64,000 nt of DNA from Caenorhabditis remanei (taxonomy: Eukaryota > Nematoda > Chromadorea > Rhabditida > Rhabditidae), in contig NC_071332.1 in NCBI RefSeq assembly GCF_010183535.1, positions 4,836,001 to 4,900,000 of the forward strand. Reading direction: 5' to 3'. Positions 20,739 to 32,532 of this stretch are shown here, piece by piece (the first letter of the stretch is position 1; the number at the start of each line of letters is the position of its first letter). Made by a program: the position numbers and the translations under genes. The notes under the pieces were generated by a model, which was not told the DNA's origin, did not search any database, and saw only the letters and a program-made list of their open reading frames with translations.

Positions 20739-23700
20739 ATGAAATTAATCGCAGTTTTGTTCGTTGGTCTTCTGATTCTTCCCTCGACATCTGCGTTCAA
20801 CTATCTAGTGGTTTCCCCACAATTCGGACACAGTCATTCAACGTTTATGGGAAAAGTGGCGGACTCTTTGTCGGATGCTGGACATAATGTGGTGAGCTTG
20901 TAGAAATCTGTAAAATGTGGAATTTCAGATTTTCAGAGTTAAACTCAGATAAATTGAGGTTAGGCAAACAACACTTGGTACCGTTTCAAAATATTTTTTA
21001 GTCGAAAACTTCTTTTCTTTGTAACCGTCGTTAACGAGACTCCGTCAGTTGCTTATATCATTCGACAGCTGAAAAGTAGCTGATTATAATGATATACCCT
21101 TGTTTAAGAATGGTCCTCTACGAGAAACAAAGGTTCAAAGTTCGTCGTTAGAACCACTGGTACTTTGTCCCAACTCGGCCAATTTCTAAATTTTTATGCC
21201 GAGTTTGTAGCAGAGTTGCATGGAATTCCGACTCCCGACTTCCGACTTCCGGGTAATTTTTCCATTCCGACTTCCGACTTCCGGGCAATTTTTCCATTCC
21301 GACTTCCGACTTCCGACTTCCGGATAAGAAAATTCACTTCCGACTTCCGACTTCCGGATAAGAAAATTCACTTCCGACTTCCGACTTCCGGATAAGGAAT
21401 TTTACTTCCGACTTCCGTCATTCTATAACTGTGGAATTTTCGAAAAGTGCATTTCGCAAAAATGCATGGAAAATTTGTCTAAAAGGACAGAAAATAGGCT
21501 TTTCTTCAGCCAAAAACTAGTTTTCCACTGATTTTCGCGAATTTTATGATTTTTCTCTTGGAGTTTTTGAAAGTTTGAGAAAAATCGAATTCCGACTTCC
21601 GACTTCCGGGCGTTTTTCACTTCCGACTTCCGAGTTCCGAGTTCCGGATAAGGAAATTCACTTCCGACTTCCGACTTCCGACATCCAGATAATGAAAATC
21701 GCTTCCGACTTCCGACTTCCGACTTCCGGATAAGGAAATTCACTTCCGACTTCCGACTTCCGGATAAGAAAATTTCACTTCCATGCAACTCTGGTTTGTA
21801 GAACAAATATCATTCTCCTTTTTCACAGGGGACAGACTTCTGGTAGCTTGTCTAGATTATGAGATATATGCCTTGTAAGATAGGAAGTCACAGAGAAGCT
21901 AGACAGTCTAACTTCTCTGCGTCTCTCATACTCTGTAGAACTGACGTTGTGATACTAATAATAAATTAAGAGATATGCTTACCAACTCCCCTTTTTCCAG
22001 ACCATTCTCAATATCCTCATTGCCTCAAAGTTCCGTGGCAGACCATACACCAAGTCAACAAAAGACATCGTGTATATGGAGGTAAGCTAACTGGAATCGC
22101 TGCCACTACCCAATTTATATTTCCAGACAACAGAAGAACTCGACCAAATCTCGAGTCTAATGGAGTCTGGTGACTTCTCAAGATACTGGACAGAAGAGGG
22201 AAGTATGCTGGAAACGATTCCAAGTTATCAGGGATTCATGAAGATTTTTGAGAAAGTTTATGCGAGTACGTTATCCTCTGTGATTTCTAGGCATTGCTGA
22301 TAACTTTCAGATGTAAAACGGCAAACGGATGTGCTGGATGAACTAAAAGAGTCAAGACCAAAGTATGATGTCATTCTATTTGAATCCTTTATGTTCATGG
22401 CGAAAGCAATTCAAGAATATCTCGAAATTCCAGTCTTCATTCCAGTCACTTCGGTGACTCATGATGGAAGACTAGCAGAGCTGTGCGGAGAACCTGCCAG
22501 TCCGAGCTATCTGTCAGGATACTTCACTAACTTTGGGAATATTATGAACTTCCAAGAGAGGCTAACAAACACAATCTCCTATTTCCTGGGGAAGATAATT
22601 CTTGAGTATCCGAAATGGAAAACGTTGCATGACCCTACAAAGCGGCTGGAGTTGGAGGTAAGTTTGTTATCCTGATAACATACGAAACATCTGAAGTAAA
22701 TTTCAGTCTGTCTACCATCAGGCTCCGTATGTATTCGTCAACTCGAACCCTTACATAGACTACCCCCGTCCAATGCTTGCAAAAACGATTCAAGTCGGAG
22801 GGCTTACGGTAGATGTGAAGAAGTTGAGGAGTGAGAAGCTTGATGAGGTATAGCAAACTGTTTGACTCATTTATTCCCAATTTGTTTGCAGAAATGGAAC
22901 AAAATTCTTGAAGCTAGGCCCCATTCCATCCTTGTCTCTTTTGGATCTATGTTCAAGTCGATTTACATGCCAGAGTCTTATAAGTGAGTCATCCAAAACC
23001 CATCTCTCTGATAGTGAATTTCAGACAAAACTTTGTCAAAGTCATGAAATCGTTCAAAAATGTCACATTCATCTGGAAATACGAGTCGGAGGAAACCGGT
23101 TTCTCGCAGGGTGCAGAGAACATTGTGTTCAATAAATGGATTCCGCAGACCGCCTTACTCGGTTAGTCATGACCTACAACTGGAAAAATGAATAAATTTT
23201 TGAATACATTCCAGCCGACTCCCGACTCTCCGCGTTTTTGACTCATGGAGGTCTTGGAAGTGTGAACGAATTGAGTTACCTAGGAAAACCTGCAATTCTT
23301 TGTCCGTTGTTCGCTGATCAGCTCCGAAATGCAAAAATGTTGGCGAGACATAACGGAGCCATTGAGATATCTAAATTTGACTTGGCGGATTATAAGGCTT
23401 TACAATCTGCAATTCATAGAATTCTTTTTGATAAATCTATCACTGAGAACGCCTTGAATCTGGCGAAAAGGCTGGAAAATCAACCGATGAAGCCGAAAGA
23501 GTTGTTAGTGAGGCATGCTGAATTTGCAGCAGAGTAAGTTTCACTGGCAGTCTCTTCTTCTAAATCAGTTTTATTTTTCAAGATTTGGTGAGCAACCTGG
23601 ACTTGACTGCAACATTCGAAATATGACTTTCATCGAGTTCTACTTGTTAGATGTTTTCGGATTCTTGGCATCTATTGTGTTATTGGTACTTCTAGTGATA

Positions 23701-23757
23701 TACTTTGCAGCCAAGAAAATAACTGGCATGTTGGTGAAGAAATTGAAGCGGGATTAA
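20739..23757 (+). CDS. UDP-glucuronosyltransferase (UGT)
   Basis: ER membrane enzyme transferring sugar from a UDP-sugar to small lipophilic acceptors (phase II detoxification). Nine exons (20739-20891, 22001-22081, 22127-22265, 22311-22657, 22707-22847, 22892-22983, 23025-23161, 23215-23533, 23583-23757) give 527 residues, normal for the family. Residues 1-19 form a signal peptide (MKLIAVLFVGLLILPSTSA), followed by the Rossmann-like start FNYLVVSPQFGHSH. The UDP-sugar signature in exon 8 reads FLTHGGLGSVNELSYLGKP, then CPLFADQLRNA. A single C-terminal membrane helix is followed by KKLKRD, a KxKxx ER-retrieval signal. The start is the only Met that gives a signal peptide. Intron 1 (1.1 kb) carries a hAT-type MITE; the other introns are about 45-55 nt. 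Acceptor specificity cannot be predicted. Confidence 0.93.
21211..21793. mobile_element. hAT-type fold-back MITE (GGAAGTCGGAAGT family) with 8-bp TSD
   Basis: Inverted ends CAGAGTTGCATGGAA and TTCCATGCAACTCTG are flanked by a perfect 8-bp duplication GTTTGTAG (21203-21210 and 21794-21801). Inner arms are arrays of the 7-bp unit CTTCCGA with inserted GGATAAGAAAATTCA words. The structure (CAGAG start, 8-bp TSD) is diagnostic of hAT-superfamily non-autonomous elements. Inserted in UGT intron 1. Confidence 0.85.
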
Positions 23758-24200
23758 TTAAACGTGATTGTAACCGATAATTCTTGTATGTAAATATTTT
23801 GTTTTTTTCTGAAGTAATAAACTATGAAATCATTGACCAGCGCCAATCGTACACATTAAAATACACTCTGCGTGTTGTAGTCTGTGACTGTACTTTGTTT
23901 CTGATGTAAGACAATAATTCAATTAGTCTTCTCGCTGGCCAACAAGAACTGGAATAGCAAAGCGTTGTTTTGTAACATGAGAACTTGAGAACAAGACCAA
24001 TGGATCGAATACTCAGTATCCGCGATTCAGAAAGAGCGGGATCAGATATATCGGTGTGCAAGAACTTAGTTTCCATGAAATTACTCAACCAGCTAAATTC
24101 AGATTTCTCTCATCTCGGTTTACAGATATTTTAGAAACTTCTATGAATATTCGCTATAAAAAAACAAACAAACAGAGATAGTATTACCTTCCGAATGTAA

Positions 24201-24540
24201 CAGGGCTGTGCGAAAAATTATCGGATAGTTTTCAAAAATGAAACGTTCGAAAAGTTTGGTAATTTCTCGTGAAATTTTCAAAAATTAAGAAGCAAAAGTT
24301 GTGATTTTCCGATTTTTCCTGAAATTTCTTCTGGTTTTGTACTTAAACACAGGTTTGTGGTGGTCTGTCCATGAAAGTATCAAGTCTTAATACAAATTTT
24401 TAAAAAAATTTAAGATTTTCTTTAAAAAATTTTAAAGAATTTTTGGGTCAAAAACTTTCGAAATTTTTTTTTCGATTTTTCGGTAAGAAGTTTTCGAAAA
24501 AAAAAGTTTTTCCGAAAAGTTTCTTTTCGCACAGCCCCTG
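24201..24540. mobile_element. MITE with GGGCTGTGCGAAAA inverted ends
   Basis: Left CAGGGCTGTGCGAAAA and right TTTTCGCACAGCCCCTG enclose about 340 bp of A/T-rich sequence with repeated TTTTCGAAAA words. The ends resemble hAT elements, but the flanking 8 bp (GAATGTAA versus GAATGCAT or AATGCATG, depending on the exact end) match only in part. Confidence 0.65.
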
Positions 24541-24894
24541 AATGCATGCTTTAGTCCCACCACATTCGAGCTATCGGAGAATTACTGTGACGCTTGTTTT
24601 CTAGAAGTCACATTTTCCCTGTTTTGCTTTCAGAGCTACCTGAAAACGGAAATGAGGTAATCAAGACAGAACGTAGAAGATAGGAAATTGAACGTCTTTG
24701 AAAACAAGCAGATGTTCGTCTACTTGAATCGTACATTGTCGATGTGTTCTAGTGTCGAAAAGTTGATTGGATCTATGTTTTTCGGCCAATTATTTATCAG
24801 TAGCACGTGGGTTTCGACTGTCTACAAGAAAAATCTGCGAGCATTGTTGTCAGATATACATTATTTTTATTTCACACATCTCTTTCATTCAGTC

Positions 24895-26102
24895 ATGACT
24901 TCTCTGAATTTACAAAATGCATCTCGAACCATCGCAGAATTTGCATTCATCTCCGCCTTGATTTGCAACTCACTTTTGATATATCTAACTGCTAAACACA
25001 CTCAAAATATAGTTGGAGTTTATAAATACATGATTATAATTTTTGGAGTACTTGGTTTATTATTCTCTTGTACCGAGATGTTGGCTCGTCCATTCATTCA
25101 CAACTATAACATTTCGTTTATCTATTTCAGTCTATCCGTGGATATTTCCACGTGGAGATACCTAGTTCAGGCATTGTTAGTTGCTTATTCTGGTATTTAT
25201 TCTTCATTAATTTCATTTGTGGCTGTTCAATTCATTTATCGGTATTTGGTTCTTGTCAAGTAAGTTTTTGTTATATTTCGTGAACTAAGTTCTGAACTAT
25301 TTCAGCACACAAATCTTGGAGATCCTTTTCCATGGCTGGAAATCTGTGGTCTGGGTTTTCTATGTTACATTCTTTGGGGTTGCCTGGAGCGCCTTGGTCT
25401 ACTTCTGCCTGTATCCCAATAGTTATTCCAAGGATTACATCAGGGAAGAATTTGAGAAAGTTTATAACATCAGTGTGGACAACTCTGCAATATTTATTCT
25501 AGTTGCATATGTAAGTCTATCGGAGTACGAGAAGGTTTACAATTGAATTATAGAATATTGATCAATCAACCAACGAGTACAAATTACGATGGCAAAGTGT
25601 CACTATGATAGCTGGAACTGTTTCAATTCTGGTATTCTTTTTTCGTTATCTACATATTGCCAAAGTTAACTTTATGTTCCAGCTGATTCAATACGCTATA
25701 ATGATATTTTGTGGAACATCAATGCATTTGCAGATGAACGAAAAGCTAAAGAACTTCTCAGATGTACATCAACGTCTTCAGAAGCAATTCTTTAAGACAC
25801 TACTTCTTCAAATAGGCGTTCCCACCGTATTGTTCCATATGCCTATATTTCCAGTACTTTTAGCACCGTTCTTCAACTTCAAATTCTCGTATCAAACTGG
25901 AATTATTTATAGCTTATTCTGTTCTTATCCCCCAATTGATGCACTTATTATTATGACGGTTGTCTCAGATTACCGGTCTGCATTGACAAGTAAGTTTCAA
26001 TACGTCTCGAAAAATCTAATTATGGGTTTAAGAACTATTCGGAGGAAATCATCAACAAGTGGCAACAACAACAGGGAGAACGGAAGTGGTAACTATAACT
26101 GA
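24895..26102 (+). CDS. STR-family seven-transmembrane chemoreceptor (STR-1 of this cluster)
   Basis: G-protein-coupled chemoreceptor of the nematode STR superfamily, normally in sensory-neuron cilia. Exons 24895-25259, 25306-25510, 25554-25631 and 25683-26102 give 355 residues. The family pattern is evident: an ISALICNSLLIYLTAKHTQ helix, VYKYMIIIFGVLGLLFS, RPFIHNYNISFIYFS, FVAVQFIYRYLVLV, and a C-terminal tail after TVVSDYRSALTS. The start at 24895 follows a TTTCATTCAG acceptor-like sequence and aligns with other STR N termini, although the frame is open upstream. The third intron (25632-25682, 51 nt) is in frame and lacks stops; I include it because splicing restores the normal spacing between the fifth-helix segments. 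It is the most divergent STR of the cluster and transcribed away from the next one. Confidence 0.83.
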
Positions 26103-26669
26103 CTGGGATTGGTGTACATCTTTGCTTTCAGCTATTATAGTCATCGTCATGCTTCCGTTGTTTGGCATGTGAATGAACTTGGAAGAGATCTCGATGATTT
26201 GGTTTTCTCAGGGAACGATTAATTGTAATCTTAAACTTTCTTACATCAGATACAGTAACCATTCTGAAACTTCCTCCATTTTCTAAATTTTCAATAAAAC
26301 TGTGTACCGAATAAATGATATGACTGACATCAATTGGTGGACATACATCTCTGTTTTCAGCTGTTATAGTTATTTAGTGCACAGGTAAAGTTTTTTTTCA
26401 GTTTCCAGGTTTCTGATCCGTTACGGTTATTTTCATGACTGGCTAGTCGCGAACGGTCCGTTTCCAAAAATCGCGAACGGTTAGAATACGGCTCTGCACT
26501 TTAGCGCGAAAAAGCAACTTTTGATTCATTCCAATAACAAACTTATTAACATTTGATTCTATTAGATACATTGTGAAGTTTGATTTTGGAATAAATTATT
26601 TAAATTCTTGATATTTAATCTTTGATCGATAGTGAATCCTTTCCACAAAATGTGAGTTACATTGTAGCT

Positions 26670-27941
26670 TTAGGTCCAATTAATTTGAGCCGGCGTATTA
26701 TGAATCTTCGTTTCAGTCTGAATGGTAACATCCTCCGTCTCCACAGTTCCCAATAACCTCTGACATTCCTCCAAAAACTGGCGGGCAATTCCTGTAAACA
26801 ATCCATTAAAATTGATTCTATGAAACTCTTTCTAACTTTTGGCAGCTTTCTTGTAGTCTGCCACAATATACATAACTATGATAGCATCCATTGCAGGGTA
26901 GAGTGTAACTGCACATAAGAACATTCCAGTTGGTAAATCACATTCTAGATCAAAAAGTGGTAGATAAAGAATGAGACTAACTGGAGAAAATAGAGTGATA
27001 GTGGGGGTCACGATTTGGAGAATGAGAGTTTTGAAGAATTGTTTATGGAGGTTTTTCAGGGAAAGAGATAACATTTGAAGTTTGTCCTCCATTCCGACAT
27101 ACATCCAGACAGCACAATAGATAATTACAGAATATTGAATAGTCATAATGCATGTTAATACAATTATCGAAGAAATGTTAAACCATCGGATGGAACCGGT
27201 GGAGTTGTAAGCGACTAGAGTTGTTGCAGCTACTTTGGATATATCGAGGTTATATCTTTCAAGCAGTTCGGTGCTGGAATTAAAACTTAGTAGAAACTAG
27301 TGAAACAACTAACTTCAAGTATTCCTTAGCATAATCATCTATTTGATCAAAATACTGAATTCCAAAAGCCCAAGCGGCACCAAAGAAAATGTAATACACC
27401 ACCCAGATGAGAATATTCTTTCCTTTGAAAATACGAAGCTTTGATTCACTGGAAACAACAAAACAAAATGAGAGTTAATTAACTAATTAACTAGTAACTA
27501 ATTGCTCACTCAAAAATTGCCCAATATCTATACAAAAACTGAACGGCTATCATTGATATAGTGGTTGCATAGACACCTGCGTAGAAGCTCAGACAGAATG
27601 TTACAGTGTCTTGACTCATACCAAATGGGCGGCTGGTACTGTAGAAGACATAACCGGCATTGTGCGAGTAGACATTCTGGAAATTCTTTCAGTTTAATGT
27701 CTATTATACAACTGTATACCGGATACAAAACCAGCTCAATTGTGGCAAAGAATATTCCAACAATCGGGAAAAGAGTCAATAAATATTTATAGCTTCCGTA
27801 ATTTCGTTTTACTCCAAAAGCTGTTAGAAATGTTAGAATGTAACAGAAAAAGAATGTGAAGAAGAAGCTGAATTGAGTAACAAATTGAGTCATTTTCACG
27901 TAGATCAAGAATGATTTCGGATGATCAGGAGTTGCTGACAT
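26670..27941 (-). CDS. STR-family chemoreceptor (STR-2)
   Basis: Five exons, 27941-27720, 27676-27510, 27448-27314, 27273-26837 and 26791-26670, give 360 residues with all phases closed. Family landmarks: FLTAFGVKRNYGSYKYLLTL at the end of helix 1, VYSHNAGYVFYSTSRPF, ISMIAVQFLYRYWAIF, GSIRWFNIS, the LHKQFFKTLILQIVTPTITL segment of helix 6 and LYPAMDAIIVMYIVADYKKA in helix 7. The intracellular tail ends NTPAQINWT. Exon sizes 167, 135, 437 and 122 nt are identical to the other STR genes here, showing recent common descent. The ATG at 27941 precedes SATPDHPKSF and aligns with the paralogues' MPFNTPQSF start. Confidence 0.9.
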
Positions 27942-28350
27942 GTTGAGCCAATGAGATGTGATATGAAGGTTGGTCGCTGGGTGTGTTCATGAGAATAACA
28001 GACAGGAAATGTGATTGTATCTTCTCGTTTTCAGATGCTTCCGATATAAGCACGTGGTTGATCATTAACTACTTGTGACTAGAAAGAAGGAGAGGTTTAT
28101 AACAAAAACATATTGATAACAACCAGTACATTCATGGGTTTTTGTATTGTGACCGTTGGCAACGCAACACAGTTTTTAATTTCCTATTCTTTTTCACGTG
28201 CTCGTCATGTTCAAATTTAGAAACAAGACAGTAATAACAAAGAACACCTCTGTGACGATAAAATTTATGAAGATTTTACCGGATTGAAGTTACCGTAAAA
28301 CTCTATTAAGAACGACCATTTGCCACCGTGGAGGTCATTGTGTATCAGTG

Positions 28351-29461
28351 TTTCTGACAATGTTTGGGGTGAAAAGAAACTTCGGAAGTTATACTTATTT
28401 GTTGATACTTTTCCCAGTGGTTGGGATATTCTTCGCCACAAATGAGCTGATTTTGTATCCGGCAAGATATTATTACCGTAAAAGCTCTATTTGAGGTGCA
28501 TGCACCTCTATTGTTCGTCAACGAATTCGCCCGACTTCGGCACCCAACTAACTCTTGAATTTTATTGATTTGATAAGTTTTTTATGACGAATTAATCGAA
28601 CATTTACGCTGAAAACGGAGAAAACCCTGAAATTTTATAGTAAACTACGTTTTAACAACAAAAATGCTGAAATAGTAACGTGAGAGAACAGTTCGGAGTC
28701 AGTTAATAATGATATAAGACGGTCGAAATTTCAAAATTTCTTGCTCACGAACTTATTTTCTTAAAAATTGAGAAATTTTGTGCTAGTACATATTTATTTT
28801 TTAGTTTTAGACTTCGTTCAAAAATGTGTGAAAAATCATGATGTAGAACAAATTTGCTTCACTTTGATCTGTTCACGTCATTTTCTGTTCTTTTTTTCAA
28901 AGTTTGTTAAAAAGTACAGAATCGGTATCGATACCGATTCTGTACTTTTGAATAAACTTGGAGAAATCATTTTTTTACGTGACCTTTTATGCAGAGTACA
29001 GAATCGGTATGCATACCGAATCTGGAGGAATTTCACAGAATCGGTATTGATACCGATTCTGTACTTGTACTTTTGAACAAACTTTGAAAAAAGAACAGAA
29101 AATGACGTGAACAGATCAAAGTTGGAAAACTCTGTGCTTCACGTGCAAATTTTTCTGGTAATTGCCAGTTCATTGCATAATCGTTCAAATTCACGGAAAT
29201 ATTGTACTTTCAGTACAGATTGTTTACAGAAATCTATTTTTTAATTCGCTAGCAAAAAATTTTGAAATTTCAACCGTCTTATATTAGAGAAAAGTATAAA
29301 TAGCTGAAGGGCAACTGTATTAGAGGGGCTCCACAAATAGAGTTTTTACGATACATGTAATGCAACATAAACTTTCAGAACGTCTATTCTCATAATGATG
29401 AATTTGTATTCTACAGTATGAGCCGCCCATTTGATATGAGTCAAGACGCCGACACTTGGTT
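28351..29461 (+). pseudogene. STR chemoreceptor fragment split by a fold-back transposon
   Basis: 28351-28461 encodes FLTMFGVKRNFGSYTYLLIL and on to NELILYP, equal to the end of STR exon 1, followed by a GC rather than GT donor (CCG-GCAAGA). 29379-29461 encodes NVYSHNDEFVFYSMSRPF, the start of exon 2, and then runs into stop codons. Between them lies an 876-bp fold-back element in what was intron 1. The start of exon 1 and exons 3-5 are missing. The 5' truncation coincides with another transposon end (ACCGTAAAACTCTATTAAGA near 28294). Confidence 0.8.
28476..29351. mobile_element. Large fold-back MITE, TA target site
   Basis: Ends CCGTAAAAGCTCTATTTG and CAAATAGAGTTTTTACGA are flanked by TA on both sides. 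Most of the 876 bp folds back: ATAAGACGGTCGAAATTTCA on the left pairs with TGAAATTTCAACCGTCTTAT on the right, and TTTGATCTGTTCACGTCATT with its complement. The centre has three palindromes built on ACAGAATCGGTAT. The intact intron of the paralogue at 33200-33240 serves as the empty site. Tc1/mariner-type non-autonomous element by TA target; no ORF. Confidence 0.78.
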
Positions 29462-29544
29462 TCTACTGTTTTGAAGTTCTTATAGTTTTGTTTCAGTTTC
29501 ACAATAACGAGGACTTCACAGAATAGGCATTGAAATCTTTATTA

Positions 29545-30430
29545 CTATTTAGACGATGATCGCTTACAAATAAATGAAGTGACTGTTGAACTACAATCAT
29601 TTGGTTTCCAAACTCCACTTGTATTCATCTGAAACTCAGTATTAGTAACTGCAGATCTTGTTTCATTGAACTCACCGAAACACACGAAGCCCCAGTAACC
29701 GATGTTCCAGTAGGCAGGTTTGTGAACTCTACTTCAGATGCATCAGTCCATTTCCATGCTCCATTACTTGTCTTCAACAATCCTATCCATGATTCCTGAC
29801 TGCTAGAGGAATAGGAGAGAAGATCAGTGGAGAAAAGAGGGGCTGACAGGACTAGATCTATAAAAATTCCGGTGAAATGATATGAGAGAAAGATATCAAA
29901 CTTTTGATAGCAGTTGCTTCATCATTGGTTTCAAATGAGGCAAGGTGGGCTCCGAGAGTTATGCATTCCTGCTCAGCTGTTGATTGAGTGAGGACATCCA
30001 ACATTTTCTAGAAGATTCAGGTTATTAGAGGGAAATAAGCTTGCAACTTTGCAACTTTAGGTGGTCAATCATTATAAGCAAATCGACACTCCGAAATCAA
30101 CCAGTCTATTCCGGGGATATTGATGTGACACCATTTTTCTGGTACCACTTGTTCTAAGCGAACCTAAGCGCTCTATCACTTTGAAACTAACTTTATAACA
30201 ACTCCCACCATACGGCACCCAGCCATCTTGGCATCCAACATTACAAGGTCCAACTGTTGAGGGAGCGGATGTGGAAACAGTTGTAGGAGCAGTTGCAGGA
30301 TATGTTTGTTGCTTTTCTGGAACAACTAGCTGAACTGATATCACAAATAGCTTCACTTACTTATAGAATTCAAGTCAAGCTGCGCGGAAATAAATACAAA
30401 TTTTAGAAACAAAACGAATAAAAACTTCAT
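29545..30430 (-). CDS. Secreted C-type lectin-like domain protein (CLEC)
   Basis: Five exons, 30430-30361, 30316-30192, 30007-29902, 29857-29676 and 29628-29545, give 188 residues. A signal peptide (MKFLFVLFLKFVFISAQ) is followed by a short Thr/Ser/Pro linker and one C-type lectin fold: CQDGWVPYGGSCYK, CITLGAHLASFETNDEA, SWIGLLKTSNGAWKWTD and C-terminal FICK. Cysteines fit the usual two-disulphide pattern. The canonical Ca2+/sugar motifs (EPN or QPD, WND) are not obvious; NGAWKWTD carries the WIGL-type core, and PNDC replaces WND-C. It may therefore bind a non-sugar ligand. The family is typically secreted by intestine and often infection-responsive. It lies among STR genes on the strand of its STR-3 neighbour. 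The first intron is only 44 nt. Confidence 0.83.
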
Positions 30431-30743
30431 ACTTGTCCGATGACATAAAGAAATCAATCAGGATTAAATAAAGGGGAAATGAAGGATTATAGTGACAGTT
30501 CAGATGAAAACTTTTGTCTGTCTGTCTGTGTCTACGCATGTCTTTTATTTCTCAATAACTGTTATTGAACTTTTTAATAGTTAGTATCTGACTAGCGGAA
30601 ATTGAAAACCTTCTAGACAATTTGAGTGGGCTGCTTTGAGAAAAACTAATTCTAATTATTAGACAGGGTTTATTATGTTTCCGGAAACAAAAAAATGTGT
30701 CTCGATTAGTTGTGACAAGGAAATCGACAAAGGAAAAAACTCT

Positions 30744-32000
30744 TCATTTAGGACTCAATGCAGCTGGAAGATTCGCTGCAATGGAACGTGTCCGTGTACT
30801 CGATTGATCCGTTTCCACTGTACTCAACCAGGCGTATGTTTGTTCCAGAGCATTTTTCAGCATCTCTGGAAGATTTTAAATTTGAATTTAGAAATAAGTT
30901 CAGTGCACACTTTTGGCAGCTTTCTTGTAGTCTGCCACAATATACATGACAATGATAGCATCCATTGCTGGATAGAGTGTGAAAGCGCAAAGGAATATTC
31001 CAGTTGGTAGATCACATTCTAAATCGAGAAGTGGAAGATATATTATAAGCATAACTGGAGAAAATAGAGTTATAGTGGGGGTCACGATCTGGAGAATCAA
31101 TGTCTTGAAAAACTGTTTGTGAAGGTTTCTCAAGGATATTGACAACATCTGAAGCTTCTCCTCCATACCGATATACATCCGAACGGCACAATAGATAATT
31201 ATAGAATACTGTACCAACATAATTGCTGTCATGTTCAAAGTACAGCATATATTAAACCATCTGATGTTGCCCTCCTTGTCATAAGCAACTAGGGTCATTC
31301 CAGCAATTTCAGAGAAATCTGTACTATATTTTTGCATCATTTCGAGTCTGGAATTAGAAAAAGGAGGTTGTTTCAACCTCCATTATTATTAAACCTCAAA
31401 TAATTTTTAGCGTAATCATCAATCTTATCAAAAAAATAAATTCCAAACGCCCATTGAAAACCAAAAGATAATGAGTATGCAATCCAAATCAGGAATCTCC
31501 ATCCTTTGAAGAAACGGAGGTTAGTTTCGCTGAAGACAATATTGGAGCTACCAACGTAATGTTTCAGAATGCTTACTCAAATATCGCCCAATATCGATAT
31601 AAAAATTGGACGGATAACATGGAGATGGTAGATGCATAGACACCCGTGTAGAATGCAAGGAACCATGTGACGGCGTCTTGACTCATATTAAACGGACGGC
31701 TCGTACTGTAGAATACATATCCAGCATTATGAGAGTATACGTTCTGAAAGTTTGTTTAACATGACATTCTTACTAGTGGCTTACCGGATACAAAACCAAC
31801 TCAATCGTAGCAAAGAATATCCCAACCACTGGAAAGAGTATCAACAGATATGTATAACTTCCAAAGTTTCTTTTCACCCCGAACATAGTCAAGAATACCA
31901 GAATAAAACAGAAAAATGTGGTGGAGAAGAATCCGAGTTGAGCAACAAGTTGAGCATATCTGACATAGTGGAGAAAAGATTGCGGCGTGTTGAACGTCAT
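30744..32000 (-). CDS. STR-family chemoreceptor (STR-3)
   Basis: Exons 32000-31785, 31743-31577, 31529-31395, 31347-30911 and 30865-30744 give 358 residues. Begins MTFNTPQSFLHYVRYAQ and contains FGVKRNFGSYTYLLILFP, NVYSHNAGYVFYSTSRPF, EMMQKYSTDFSEIAGMTL, LHKQFFKTLILQIVTPTITL and DAIIVMYIVADYKKAAK. The tail ends ANLPAALSPK. No disabling change was seen. The upstream 100 bp share a conserved block with two other STR genes of the cluster. Likely sensory neuron expression; ligand unknown. Confidence 0.92.
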
Positions 32001-32098
32001 GCTTTCACAGTCAGACTGGTGAGAATAAGCTATAGAAAATTCAAATGTGCGGGGAGGGGCCACACCTATTGATAAGGAATGCTTCCGGTAGGGCGGAT
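32001..32098 (-). promoter_or_regulatory. Conserved upstream block of STR-3
   Basis: On the minus strand: GGAAGCATTCCTTATCAATA, then GGTGTGGCCCCTCCC, then TTCTCACCAGTCTGACTGTG immediately before the ATG. The same order and spacing occur upstream of the genes at 35221-36534 and 39581-40836. The block includes a GATA-like TTATCA and runs to the start codon, so it contains promoter and 5' UTR. Confidence 0.55.
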
Positions 32099-32341
32099 AT
32101 AGGAAATTGGAAAAAAAGTTGTTGAGAACTTTTTTTTTTGATGTAAATCTGTAGGTGGAGGCAATACAAGAGGTCATTTAGCCAAAGGTTTACATTTTTC
32201 TGAATAGGCCAAAAACAAAGGGGACGGAAAATTGAGTAGACATAACATGTTTTTTTTCTACAAAAAATGAGAAACATGGTCATTTTAACTAAAAGAAAAA
32301 ACTGAGCATAGGAAACGGAAGAACATAAAAATAATAATTGT

Positions 32342-32526
32342 TCAAATTTTATTCAATGCAGCTGGAAGATTCGCCGCAGTCGAACGTGTCCGTGTACTCG
32401 ATTGATCCGTTTCCACTGTGCTCAACCAGGTGTATGTTTGTTCCAAAGCATTTTTCAGCATCTCTGAAAGTTTTTAAATTTGAATTTAAAAACCAGTTCA
32501 GGGCTCACTTTTGGCAGCTTTCTTGT
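32342..32526 (-). pseudogene. STR tail fragment (last exon and end of exon 4)
   Basis: Matches the last exon of STR-3 including its acceptor (CTTTCAGAGATGCTGAAAAA) and a stop after LNKI, plus about 15 bp of the preceding exon (GAAAGCTGCCAAAA). Homology ends at 32526 where an SRX-derived fragment on the other strand begins. No upstream STR exons are attached. Confidence 0.72.
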
Positions 32527-32532
32527 GGTGGA

